Of a DNA stretch of 64,000 nucleotides, positions 1 to 8,815 are shown piece by piece; position 1 is the stretch's first letter; each line of letters starts with the position of its first letter. The notes under the pieces were generated by a model. It saw only the letters and a program-made list of their open reading frames with translations. It was not told where the DNA came from and did not search any database. Source of the DNA: Acetobacter nitrogenifigens DSM 23921 = NBRC 105050 (GTDB taxonomy: Bacteria > Pseudomonadota > Alphaproteobacteria > Acetobacterales > Acetobacteraceae); contig NZ_AUBI01000013.1 in assembly GCF_000429165.1 (NCBI RefSeq), positions 46,888 through 110,887 of the forward strand. Direction: 5' to 3'. The position numbers and the translations under genes are program-made.

Positions 1-1430
1 TCTTCAGCCAGCAACTGCCCGCTCCTGGTCCTGTGTTCGAGGCGAAGGGTACGGTCTCCAAGGATATCGACATCCACGATTTCAAGCTCGGCATAGAATG
101 TGGACGGGTCGTATGACGCGGCGACAGTCCTCCTTATGTCGCGATAGCCATGTTCGTCGTGAATGGCGTCGACCAGCAGATAAGGTTCCCGGGTATCGTC
201 CAGAAGGCGGAACATGCGGAATTCGCGCATGACGCGTGGCGACAGAAACTGCAGCACGAAGCTTTCGTCCCGATATTCCGCCCAGGCGTGCCGCAACGTT
301 CCTAGGGGATCGCCATTACCCGCGATGTCCGGGCTCCAGCGCCGGTCCTCCTCGGTCGGGTCGACGCAAACACGCGCGATGTCCTTCATCATCGCGAAGC
401 CGAGCGCATACGGGTTGAAACTGGTTGATCCCTGCTCATAACCCGGTTGGGTGATCACGTTCGTAGTCGAATGAATCGCCTCCATGAACGCAGCGTCATC
501 GATACGGCCAAGTTCATGCAGACGAGTCATGATCCGGTCATGAACCCAGGTCGCGCAGCCTTCGTTCATCAACTTGAGTTGCGGTTGAGGGTAAAAATAC
601 TGCGAGATCAACCGCACGATACGGATGATCTCGCGCTCCCACGCCGCCAACCTCGGAGCGTGTTTTTCAAGGAAATACAGTATGTTTTCTTCGGGCAGTC
701 CAAATTTCCGACGCAGGGCGTCGCGCTCGTGCTCACGCGGCGGGGCGGCGCCTTCCGAAACAGGAAGGGTGCGCCAGAGATCGTTGTAAGACCGGTCCTC
801 ATGCGCGCGCCGCTCTCGGGCGCGGTCCTGCTCCGCCCGCAAGTCGATCCGCCTGGCGCCGCTGTGCCGATGCACGCCCTGATTCTGCAACGCGTGCGCG
901 GCGTCAAGAATGCGCTCTACCGCCTCCTGCCCATGCGCTTCCTCGCAGCGCGCGATATAACCGCGTGCGAACTCCAGATAGTTCAGAATCTGCGACGGAT
1001 CCGTCCATTCCTGAAAAAGCCGGTTGTTTTTGAAGAAATGATTATGGCCGAAGGCCGCGTGCGCGATGACCAGCGCCTGCATCGTCGCGCTGTTCTCCTC
1101 CATCAGATAGCTGATGCAGGGGTTGGAGTTGATCACCACCTCGTAAGCCAGTCCCATCAGGCCGCGCCGATAGGCATTTTCGTGGCTGACGAAGCGCTTC
1201 CCGTGCGACCAGTGCTGATAGGTCAGCGGCATGCCGCTGGTGGTGTAGACATCAAGCATCTGCTCGGACGTGATGATCTCGATCCGGTTGGGGAAAACGT
1301 CGAGGCCCAACTCTTTTTCGGCTATTTCCTCGATGGCGTCATAGCAGTCGCGGATAATGCGGAAATTCCATTCCGCTCCCTGATACAGCAACCCTTTACC
1401 GCCCGTCGCCTTCTCCATCGCTCCACTCAT
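1..1430 (-). CDS. spoVR: SpoVR family protein, C-terminus beyond window
   Basis: Reading the minus strand from ATG at 1430 gives an open frame of about 476 codons to the left edge, without the stop. It carries SpoVR/YcgB hallmarks: an IEIITSEQMLDVYTTSGMP stretch, YQHWSHGKRF, YEVVINSNPCISYLMEEN and HAAFGHNHFFKNN near the N-terminus, and an FLSPRVMREFRMF block further on. The family is usually about 500-520 residues, so only a short tail is missing. Its ATG overlaps the yeaH stop (ATGA), so it is translationally coupled to the YeaH and PrkA genes. The biochemical role is not settled. In E. coli the homologue YcgB belongs to the stationary-phase and nitrogen-starvation response, and the name comes from a Bacillus spore-cortex phenotype. 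No sporulation role is implied here. Identification is firm, function is not. Confidence 0.93.
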   Translation of the reverse strand, partial: MSGAMEKATGGKGLLYQGAEWNFRIIRDCYDAIEEIAEKELGLDVFPNRIEIITSEQMLDVYTTSGMPLTYQHWSHGKRFVSHENAYRRGLMGLAYEVVINSNPCISYLMEENSATMQALVIAHAAFGHNHFFKNNRLFQEWTDPSQILNYLEFARGYIARCEEAHGQEAVERILDAAHALQNQGVHRHSGARRIDLRAEQDRARERRAHEDRSYNDLWRTLPVSEGAAPPREHERDALRRKFGLPEENILYFLEKHAPRLAAWEREIIRIVRLISQYFYPQPQLKLMNEGCATWVHDRIMTRLHELGRIDDAAFMEAIHSTTNVITQPGYEQGSTSFNPYALGFAMMKDIARVCVDPTEEDRRWSPDIAGNGDPLGTLRHAWAEYRDESFVLQFLSPRVMREFRMFRLLDDTREPYLLVDAIHDEHGYRDIRRTVAASYDPSTFYAELEIVDVDILGDRTLRLEHRTRSGQLLAE

Positions 1431-2740
1431 GCGCCAGCCCCCTGCGTTGCAGGACGTCGTGCGAACAACTCCCGGAAAACCGGGAATATCTCCTTGCGAT
1501 CAGAAACCTGTCGGATCGCAAGATGCTCATTCCGCGCCGCGATCCCGCGATAGGTGCGCCACAGATCGGTGTCGCCCCTGATGATCGCCCCTGATCCCAT
1601 CACTTCGATGTAGGCGTAGTACTGCACGAGCGGCAGCACTCCACTTTCCAGAAGCTCAGCTGTCCTTGGCGTGTCGGAGGTGGAATTGTCGCCATCGGAC
1701 GCCTGAGCGACATAGATGTTCCAGTGCTGCGACAGATATCGCGCTTTCTGCACCCGGAGCAATTCTTCCAGCGCCGTCGAGACCACAGTGCCACCGGTTC
1801 TTGGGTCGTTGAAGAACGTTTCCTCATCGACCTCTTCAGCTGTTTCCGCGTGGCGGATGAACACGACGTCAAGCGTCTTGTAACGTTTCTCGAGAAACAC
1901 GTGCAGCAGCAGGAAGAACTGCTTCGCCAGATCCTTCATCCGTTCCGTCATCGAGCCCGAGACGTCCATGACGCAGAACATCACGGCCCGCGTCGAAGGC
2001 TTTGGCGTTTGCGCAAACCGCCTGTAGCGCAAATCGACAGGATCGACCCACGGGATGCGGTTCAGCCGCTGCCGCAGCACGCTTCGCCGTTCCCTCAGCA
2101 CCTCGAGTTCATCAACGTCGGCGGCTGAGAGCGGGCGGCTCTCCTCGAGGGCGGCGATACGCGCCTCGATTTCGATCAACTCCTCCGGTTTCGGACGTCC
2201 GAGGCCAATACGACGCGCCATCGAGTAACGCATGGTGCGCCCGAGATCGAGTTGCGATGGGGAGCCATCGTTACTCAGACCCGCGCGGCTCGGCGCCGTT
2301 ACCTCTGTCGTCGCAATCTCTCGTTTCACCAGATCAGGCAGTTCGAGGTCGCCGAAGAAAAGGTCCAGAAACTCATCACGTGACAAGAGGAACCGGTAAC
2401 TGTCTTCCCCCCCACCTTCGTCGCTGGCGTTGCCGCCTCCCGAGCCACCCTTGCCAGAGCCTCCTGGCGGCCTGCGAATCTTGTCTCCACGGGAAAATTC
2501 GTGGTTGCCCGACAGGACGATGTTGCGAGACCCCGACGTAAAAATACGATGAAAGCTGGGCTCATGCAGCGCATCAGCTGGAATCGACACAGCGCTTCCC
2601 TGCCCGGCCTCCCTGATTTTCCCATTCGCAACAGCGTCGCGAACGGCGCGTTGCACCGCATCCCGCGCCCTTGTCAGAGCGCGTCTTCTATTTTCCAGAT
2701 GTTTACCGTGCGGGTTCGAGCGTCTGTCGATGATTTCCAA
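1427..2740 (-). CDS. yeaH: YeaH/YhbH family protein (DUF444, VWA-like)
   Basis: A DUF444 protein of about 437 residues. It has the typical IDRRSN start, a Gly-Ser-rich linker near residue 100, and a C-terminal von Willebrand A-like domain with the metal-site motif DVSGSM and a later TGGTVVS loop. It sits between prkA and spoVR, the conserved partner arrangement, and in enterobacteria YeaG (PrkA) and YeaH act together in starvation survival. The longest ORF begins at 2797 inside the prkA 3' end, but homologues begin close to the IDRR motif. A TTG at 2740 gives LEIIDRR and has GGAAGG about eight bases upstream, 26 bases after the prkA stop, so I prefer it. The start remains an inference. Confidence 0.9.
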   Translation of the reverse strand: MEIIDRRSNPHGKHLENRRRALTRARDAVQRAVRDAVANGKIREAGQGSAVSIPADALHEPSFHRIFTSGSRNIVLSGNHEFSRGDKIRRPPGGSGKGGSGGGNASDEGGGEDSYRFLLSRDEFLDLFFGDLELPDLVKREIATTEVTAPSRAGLSNDGSPSQLDLGRTMRYSMARRIGLGRPKPEELIEIEARIAALEESRPLSAADVDELEVLRERRSVLRQRLNRIPWVDPVDLRYRRFAQTPKPSTRAVMFCVMDVSGSMTERMKDLAKQFFLLLHVFLEKRYKTLDVVFIRHAETAEEVDEETFFNDPRTGGTVVSTALEELLRVQKARYLSQHWNIYVAQASDGDNSTSDTPRTAELLESGVLPLVQYYAYIEVMGSGAIIRGDTDLWRTYRGIAARNEHLAIRQVSDRKEIFPVFRELFARRPATQGAGA

Positions 2741-2766
2741 GGGGCATGACCTTCCGAAAGCGACAC

Positions 2767-4713
2767 TCAGGCAGATTGCTTCACGCGCATATACCATTCG
2801 ACCAGACGTCGGACCTGCCGCTCCGTGTAACCACGCGCCACCATACGCTCGACGAACTCGTCGTGTTTTCGTTCGGTCTCCCCGTCTTTCTTCGATCCAA
2901 AACTGATGACAGGCAGAAGATCTTCCACCTGGCTAAACATACGCTTCTCGATCACGTCACGGATTTTTTCATAGGAAGTCCACGACGGGTTCCGCCCCCC
3001 GTTCGACGCCCGCGCGCGAAGCGAAAACTTCACGACTTCATTACGAAAATCCTTCGGGTTGGCGATTCCCGCAGGTTTTTCAATCTTCGTCAGTTCTGCA
3101 TTAAGAAGATCGCGATTGAGCATCTGCCCGGTGTCCGGGTCCTTGAAATCCTGGTCTTCTATCCACGCGTCGGCATAGTCGAGATACCGGTCAAAAAGGT
3201 TCTGTCCGTAGTCGTTGTAGCTTTCCAGGTAGGCCTTCTGGATTTCGTTGCCAAGAAATTCCGCGTAACGGCCAGCCAGTTCCGATTTGAGCGTCGCGAG
3301 ATAGTTCGCCTCCACCTCCGCCGGAAACTGCTCCCGTCTGACCGCATGCTCCAGCACGTACATCAGATGCACCGGGTCGGCCGATATCTCGGTCGAGTCA
3401 TGATTGAACGTTGCGGAGAGCACCTTGTAGGCGAAGCGCGTCGAAATGCCGTCCATGCCTTCGTCGACGCCTGCGGAGTCCCGATATTCCTGCATAGTGC
3501 GGGCCTTGGGATCCGTCTCGCGGATGTTCTCTCCGTCATAGACGCGCATCTTCGCATATTGTGTGGAATTCGGATGAGATTTCAGACGCGAGAGAACCGC
3601 GAACCGCGCGAGCATATCGAGCGTATTCGGCGCGAGAGGAGCCTCACTGAGCGCAGACGACGTGATCAGCTTCTCGTAAATCTTCGACTCTTCCATCACT
3701 CGCAGGCAGTAGGGCACCTTGATGACGCAGACACGGTCAAGGAACGCCTCGTTCGTGCGGTTGTTACGGAAGGTCTGCCACTCCGCCTCATTCGAGTGCG
3801 CCAGGATAACGCCTGTGAAGGGAATGGAGCCGATATTCTCTGTGCCGACATAGTTCCCCTCCTGCGTCGCCGTCAGCAGGGGATGAAGCATCTTGATCGG
3901 CGCCTTGAACATCTCCACGAATTCGAGGACGCCCTGATTGGCGCGGTTGAGTCCCCCGGAAAAGCTGTAGGCGTCGGGATCGTTCTGGCTGAAATGCTCC
4001 AACTGCCGGATATCGACTTTGCCGACCAATGCCGAGACGTCCTGGTTGTTGTCGTCCCCCGGCTCGGTCTTGGCTATGCCGATCTGCCTCAGCTTGGACG
4101 GATGCAGCTTTACGACCGTGAAGCGCGAAAGGTCGCCGTCGAATTCCTCAAGCCGTTTCAACGCCCAGGGGCTGGCGATTCCCGTCAGCACCCGCCGGGG
4201 AATGCCATAATCCCGCTCGAGCGCCTCTCCCATCGAGAAGGGGTCGAACAGACCTAGCGGACTCTCGAACACCGGGCTGAGATGCCTACCGGCTTTCAGG
4301 ATGTAGATGGGTTCGCGCTCCATCAGGGTCTTGACCCGCTCGCCCAAAGACGACTTGCCGCCCCCGACCGGGCCAAGCAGATAGAGAATCTGCTTCCGCT
4401 CCTCCAACCCCTGCGCTGCGTGGCGGAAGAAGCCGACAATCTGCTCGATCGTCTCTTCCATGCCGTAAAAATCTTCGAAGGCCGGATACACGCGCACCGT
4501 GCGGTTCATAAAGATGCGGGACAGACGCACGTCGCGGGAGGTGTCGACCATCTCCGGTTCGCCGATCGCCTTGAGCATGCGCTCGGCGGCGCTGGCGTAG
4601 CAGGAAGGATCGTCGCGGCAGAGTTCCAGATAGTCTGAAAGGCTCATTTCAGTCTCGCGATGGCGGTCGCGCATCGCAGTGGCGAGAGAGAAAACGTTCG
4701 ACACAGAAGCCAT
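2767..4713 (-). CDS. prkA: PrkA-type serine protein kinase
   Basis: A 648-residue PrkA/YeaG homologue of normal length. The N-terminal AAA-like domain has a P-loop, GPVGGGKS, at about residues 114-121, preceded by the family block EEFYGME-type sequence (here EDFYGMEETIEQI). The C-terminal half is the PrkA kinase-like region. Known family members autophosphorylate and act in starvation or sporulation signalling; in E. coli the kinase works with YeaH. The ATG at 4713 has GGAG ten bases upstream; an in-frame TTG precedes it directly. It is the first gene of prkA-yeaH-spoVR and has a 580-base non-coding leader region, so the operon promoter should lie there. Confidence 0.95.
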   Translation of the reverse strand: MASVSNVFSLATAMRDRHRETEMSLSDYLELCRDDPSCYASAAERMLKAIGEPEMVDTSRDVRLSRIFMNRTVRVYPAFEDFYGMEETIEQIVGFFRHAAQGLEERKQILYLLGPVGGGKSSLGERVKTLMEREPIYILKAGRHLSPVFESPLGLFDPFSMGEALERDYGIPRRVLTGIASPWALKRLEEFDGDLSRFTVVKLHPSKLRQIGIAKTEPGDDNNQDVSALVGKVDIRQLEHFSQNDPDAYSFSGGLNRANQGVLEFVEMFKAPIKMLHPLLTATQEGNYVGTENIGSIPFTGVILAHSNEAEWQTFRNNRTNEAFLDRVCVIKVPYCLRVMEESKIYEKLITSSALSEAPLAPNTLDMLARFAVLSRLKSHPNSTQYAKMRVYDGENIRETDPKARTMQEYRDSAGVDEGMDGISTRFAYKVLSATFNHDSTEISADPVHLMYVLEHAVRREQFPAEVEANYLATLKSELAGRYAEFLGNEIQKAYLESYNDYGQNLFDRYLDYADAWIEDQDFKDPDTGQMLNRDLLNAELTKIEKPAGIANPKDFRNEVVKFSLRARASNGGRNPSWTSYEKIRDVIEKRMFSQVEDLLPVISFGSKKDGETERKHDEFVERMVARGYTERQVRRLVEWYMRVKQSA

Positions 4714-5293
4714 CAATATCGATCTCCGCGAGGGCGGATGACACTGTTCATGTCATCGCGCCGAATAAGAACGGTGGTCCAGAATCTCCTGTCCTGCGCG
4801 CGGCGCGGCGCAACATGTCCTGTCGTGCTGTTTCGTTCGGGGCGAGCCAGACGGGCTTTCCTCCGCTCGGCCTTCGGCGCGCTTGCCGCCTGCGTCGGCC
4901 TGTTTCTCCCTTTCCATGTTCGCCATGAAGACATTATGAAAAGCGCTCGGACGATCTTGTCTTTATGAGCAAAAACAGGCAAACGATCCGGTTCGATCTG
5001 ACCTTTGTGTGGTCACGCTATCGAAACCCCGCCGCCATTTTCAAGAAAAATCGCGAACGCCCCTTGCGGGTCACAAGATAATTCGGCGCGAACGTCGAGT
5101 ATTCGGCTTAAAATTCAAAGGCTTGATAATTATTCATCCGGTCCCCGCTCTTGGGGGCCGCGTATCTTGCGAGTCGCGGAACATGTGGGCGGACGAAACG
5201 GGAGTCGGCAAGCCTGACCGCCGCTTTCAAGCTCCACGCGCCGCTCCCGTCTTCATGGCTGCGGCGCCTGTCAGGCCCTGGCGTCAGACGCCA
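4714..5293. other. Non-coding stretch upstream of prkA
   Basis: About 580 bases lie between the prkA start and the stop of the MBL hydrolase gene. Short ORFs here have no recognisable family features. The part near 4715-4900 should hold the prkA operon promoter, but no confident -35/-10 pair could be picked. A GC-rich inverted repeat (7-base arms at 5238-5244 and 5261-5267) lies just downstream of the MBL gene and may contribute to termination of the tmk-to-MBL operon. Confidence 0.5.
5279..5293. repeat. 15-base perfect palindrome at the MBL stop codon
   Basis: TGGCGTC-A-GACGCCA has two perfect 7-base arms around one base and abuts the MBL hydrolase stop codon. It could be an operator half-site pair or part of the 3' end structure together with the hairpin at 5238-5267. 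Chance is also possible. Confidence 0.35.
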
Positions 5294-6130
5294 TCATTCC
5301 ACGTCAGGACGTTGCGGCGACAGCGCTCCGCCTTCCACTGAGAAGGTCATTCCGTCGAAAGCCGCTTCGATTCCGTCGGGCAGTTCACGCTGCATCCACG
5401 CCCAATCCATGGCAGTTCCAAGATGCGTGAGAATCGTGCGCCGAGGGCGGATACGTGCCGCCCATTCTACAACACGCTCGAGCCAGCCATGGGCGGAGTG
5501 CGGCTTGAGCTGGAAGCAATCCACCATCCAGGTGTCGACGCCTTCAAGAAGCGTCAGGACATCATCCGTAAAAGAAGCAACATCTGTGCAGTAAGCAAAC
5601 GAGCCGCAGCGGAAGCCCAGTGAGTTCAGCTTTCCATGATCCTGCTCGAACACGGTCAGCGAAAGTCCTGCTATGTCCAGAACCTGCCCGGCCATGATTG
5701 GCCGCGCCACGACGCCCGGCCGGAAGAAATCTTTCGTGGTCCATGGTCGGAATGCGTAATCGAAGCGCGTCCGCACCTCATCCAGCGTCGCCGAAGTTCC
5801 AAATGCCTCGATCGCCCGCCCGGCGGCCCAGTTAAGCGGCCTCACGTCGTCCAGACCCGCGATATGATCAGCGTGGGCGTGCGTGTAGAAAATCGCGTCG
5901 ATGACGCCAATTCCATTCGCCAGCAGCTGGGCGCGTAAATCCGGACCGGTATCGACCAGTATGCGCCGTCCATCCGGCCCGGTCAGGACGATGGATGATC
6001 TCGTCCTGCGGTTCCGCGGTTCAGCAGGATCGCAGGAACCCCACTCACCACGCCCATCTGGCCCTCCGATCTGCGGCACGCCCGACGAGCCTCCGCACCC
6101 AAGAACCGCGATGTTCAACCGTATGCTCAC
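5294..6130 (-). CDS. MBL-fold metal-dependent hydrolase (PhnP-like)
   Basis: A 278-residue metallo-beta-lactamase-fold protein. After the opening LGCGGSSGVP strand-loop it shows the metal-binding signature THAHADHIAGLDD, then a downstream His (QDHGK) and a C-terminal ILTHLG motif. This layout is that of the PhnP/RNase Z-like phosphodiesterase branch often annotated next to tatD in alphaproteobacteria. The start is GTG at 6130 with GGAAGG close upstream. It ends the tmk-holB-metG-tatD run, 60 bases after tatD. The substrate is unknown; cyclic phosphate or nucleotide phosphodiesters are likely from the family, but no phosphonate genes are nearby. Confidence 0.85.
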   Translation of the reverse strand: MSIRLNIAVLGCGGSSGVPQIGGPDGRGEWGSCDPAEPRNRRTRSSIVLTGPDGRRILVDTGPDLRAQLLANGIGVIDAIFYTHAHADHIAGLDDVRPLNWAAGRAIEAFGTSATLDEVRTRFDYAFRPWTTKDFFRPGVVARPIMAGQVLDIAGLSLTVFEQDHGKLNSLGFRCGSFAYCTDVASFTDDVLTLLEGVDTWMVDCFQLKPHSAHGWLERVVEWAARIRPRRTILTHLGTAMDWAWMQRELPDGIEAAFDGMTFSVEGGALSPQRPDVE

Positions 6131-6190
6131 CGCGCCTTCCGTCCGTCAGTCACACATACGTCCTCTTCGCAAAATTTGATGGCGTCGCTT

Positions 6191-7018
6191 TTAAGGCGCC
6201 GGTCGTCGAGCTTTGGTGAACAGGCGATGAAAATTCGCGGTCGTGACGTCCGCGAAGGCCGCAGGCTCGAGCCCGACCGTATCCGCCACCGTCGCGGCAG
6301 TGAAGGCGACGTAAGATGGCTCATTACGTTTCCCACGCTTCGGCGCCGGCGCGAGATACGGAGAATCCGTCTCCACCAGCAGGCGATCGTGCGGCACGAT
6401 ACGCGCGATGTCGCGCAGTTCCGAAGACTTCGGGAATGTCGCGATTCCCGAAAAACTCAGATAGCCGCCAAGAGCGAGCGCCCTGCCCGCCAGATCCGGC
6501 CCGGACGCAAAGCAGTGCAGCAGGAACGGAAAAGCGCCGCGCGTCTCCGTCTCGTCCTCCAGAACCGCTGCGACGTCGTCGTCAGCCTGACGCGCGTGAA
6601 TGACCAGCGGCAGGCCGGCCAGACGAGCGGCGTGGATATGCGCCCGGAAACTCGCTTGCTGAAGCGGGCGCATCTCCGGCGCCCCATGAAAATAATCGAG
6701 CCCACTTTCCCCGATCGCCACGACTTCCGGCGCGTCGGCGAGTTCCGCTATCCGCGCGGCTTCTGGCGTCTCTTCTTCATCCACATGGTCCGGATGCGTG
6801 CCGATCGAGCACCAGATCGCGAGGTCAGGTCGGGAGTGACGGGTCAGCGCCTTCTGCTCATGTTGGAGAGACAGCCGCGTGCCGATCGTCACCATGCCGT
6901 CCAGCCCGGCTTCCCGTGCGCGATCCAGCAGCAAAGGCAGTTCCTCGTCCGAAAAATGATCGAGGTGACAATGCGAGTCTATCAAGCCCGCAGTATGACC
7001 CGTCCCCTGAGCCGTCAT
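6191..7018 (-). CDS. tatD: TatD family metal-dependent hydrolase
   Basis: A 275-residue TIM-barrel metal hydrolase with the expected ligands: IDSHCHLDHF at the N-terminus, GESGLDYF in the middle, an IHARQADDD His block and the C-terminal VETDSPYLAP. TatD-type enzymes are 3'-5' DNases or D-aminoacyl-tRNA deacylase-like hydrolases; the exact cellular task is uncertain. The ATG overlaps the metG stop by four bases (ATGA), which indicates translational coupling. The metG-tatD-MBL order is widespread in alphaproteobacteria. Confidence 0.93.
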   Translation of the reverse strand: MTAQGTGHTAGLIDSHCHLDHFSDEELPLLLDRAREAGLDGMVTIGTRLSLQHEQKALTRHSRPDLAIWCSIGTHPDHVDEEETPEAARIAELADAPEVVAIGESGLDYFHGAPEMRPLQQASFRAHIHAARLAGLPLVIHARQADDDVAAVLEDETETRGAFPFLLHCFASGPDLAGRALALGGYLSFSGIATFPKSSELRDIARIVPHDRLLVETDSPYLAPAPKRGKRNEPSYVAFTAATVADTVGLEPAAFADVTTANFHRLFTKARRPAP

Positions 7019-8562
7019 TGGGCAGTTCCTGCTTCAGGCTCGACGAAGCGCGGGAAAATACCTTCGGGCTTCGGAAGAACGCGGCCGCCCGGAAGCGGCG
7101 CATCCAGCGCGGCAAGCGTCCGCTCATCCGTCGTGACGCCAAGCTGGGTCAGCATCTTGTCCATGCTGTCCGGCATATATGGCTGCAGGACCGTCGCGAT
7201 GACGCGCAGGGCGTCGGCCAGAACGCGAAGGACCGCTTCCATTCTCACCGGGTCGGTCTTCTTCAGAGCCCACGGCGCCTGATGGTCGATGTAGGCGTTG
7301 CAGGCGCGGATCAGCTTCCACGTTTCCTCCAGCGCGTCCGTAAGGGCGATGCGGCCGATCTGCTCCGCCATCACCGACGGCAAGATCGATGCCTGGCCGA
7401 ACAGATGCGTATCCGCTTCCGTAAGCGGGCCGCGTTCCGGCAGGACGCCGCCGCAATTGCGTGCGATCAGCGACAGCGTCCGCTGCGCCAGATTGCCTAG
7501 GTCGTTGGCCAGCTCAACGTTCATTCTGGATATCAGGGAACGTCTGGAAAGGTCTGAATCTCCACCGAAAGGCACTTCGCGAATCAGGAAGAACCGCACT
7601 GCATCGAGACCGAACTCCGCGACAAGATCACGCGGGTCGATCACGTTGCCCACGGACTTGCTCATCTTCTCGCCCTCGACCGTCCACCAGCCGTTCGAGA
7701 ACACCATCGACGGAAGATCGATCCCGGCGGCCATCAGGAAGGCGGGCCAGTAAACCGTATGGAAACGGGCGATGTCCTTGCCGACCATGTGCAGGTTCGC
7801 GGGCCAGAACACCATGCGGGGCGCCGACGTATCGGGATACCCCAGGGCAGTCAGGTAATTGGCGAGAGCGTCGAACCACACATACATGACGTGGTCTTCG
7901 TCGCCCGGCACCGGCACACCCCATTTGAAGCTGGTGCGGCTGATCGACAGGTCGCGAAGGCCCTGCTTCACGAAGCTGACAATCTCGTTCTTCCGTCCGA
8001 CGGGACCGATAAATTGCGGATGCTTGTCGTATAGCTCCAGCAGTCGGTCCTGATACGCTGACAGCCGGAAGAAATAGGATGGTTCGCGCATCCATTCGAC
8101 CGGCGCGCCAGATGGGGCGACCTTCGTTCCGTCAGGTCGCGTGACCAGTTCGTCTTCGCCGTAAAATGCCTCGTCGCGCAGGGCGTACCAGCCCTCGTAC
8201 GCTCCAAGATAGATATCTCCGCCGGCGGCGACTTTCTCCCACAACGCCTGCGCTCCCGCCTTGTGGCGGGGCTCCGTCGTACGAATGAAGTCGTCGTAAG
8301 AGATTCCCATGACGTCGGCGACCGCGCGGAACTCGGCGGCGAAGCGGTCCGTGAACGCCTGCGGATCTTCCCCGGCGGCCAGAGCGGCCTGCTCGACCTT
8401 CTGACCGTGTTCGTCCGTGCCAGTCAGGAAAAACACGTCCTTGCCGGAAAGACGGTTGAAGCGCGCGACGATGTCGGCGGCGATCGATGTGTAGGCGTGG
8501 CCGATATGGGGCGCGCCATTCACATAGTAGATCGGGGTGGTCACATAGAAACGGCCGCTCAT
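7015..8562 (-). CDS. metG: Methionine-tRNA ligase
   Basis: Cytoplasmic class I aminoacyl-tRNA synthetase that charges tRNA-Met. The N-terminus YVTTPIYYVNGAPHIGHAY carries the HIGH signature, followed by FFLTGTDEHGQK, and GEKMSKSVGNV is the KMSKS loop. Length is 515 residues from the ATG at 8562, which fits the short type without a C-terminal EMAP domain. A longer in-frame ORF extends 33 codons upstream, but that extension is not family-like and was dropped. The gene is followed by tatD with a four-base overlap and preceded by 250 non-coding bases after holB. Confidence 0.97.
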   Translation of the reverse strand: MSGRFYVTTPIYYVNGAPHIGHAYTSIAADIVARFNRLSGKDVFFLTGTDEHGQKVEQAALAAGEDPQAFTDRFAAEFRAVADVMGISYDDFIRTTEPRHKAGAQALWEKVAAGGDIYLGAYEGWYALRDEAFYGEDELVTRPDGTKVAPSGAPVEWMREPSYFFRLSAYQDRLLELYDKHPQFIGPVGRKNEIVSFVKQGLRDLSISRTSFKWGVPVPGDEDHVMYVWFDALANYLTALGYPDTSAPRMVFWPANLHMVGKDIARFHTVYWPAFLMAAGIDLPSMVFSNGWWTVEGEKMSKSVGNVIDPRDLVAEFGLDAVRFFLIREVPFGGDSDLSRRSLISRMNVELANDLGNLAQRTLSLIARNCGGVLPERGPLTEADTHLFGQASILPSVMAEQIGRIALTDALEETWKLIRACNAYIDHQAPWALKKTDPVRMEAVLRVLADALRVIATVLQPYMPDSMDKMLTQLGVTTDERTLAALDAPLPGGRVLPKPEGIFPRFVEPEAGTAQ

Positions 8563-8815
8563 GTCTGCTCTTGGCTTCCCGGTTGCTTTGGTCGATGGGT
8601 TACGTGCGAGGCGAGGCGATTCGCCGGACCTGCTGCATGTTTGTCGATAAAAGTCACTCATACCGGATGCAGACGCCTCTCGCGAGGCCCGGCGGCATGT
8701 TCTCCATGCAGCCGCCGTCTTCAGACGACGGTTCAGCTGTCAGCTCAACAGATTACCACCGCATTCCATCCCCCATGGACAGCGCAGACGCCCGGAGACC
8801 GCCCACTCGTCGCAA

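Noticed and set aside
447..1553. Plus-strand 368-codon ORF
   Set aside because: Antisense to the clear spoVR reading frame, Arg/His-rich and without family features; a GC-bias shadow.
2746..4257. Plus-strand 503-codon ORF
   Set aside because: Antisense to prkA, which has intact P-loop and family motifs; composition is typical of a mirror frame.
4713..4982. Minus-strand 89-codon ORF upstream of prkA
   Set aside because: Basic low-complexity sequence, no Shine-Dalgarno and no family pattern; treated as leader region.
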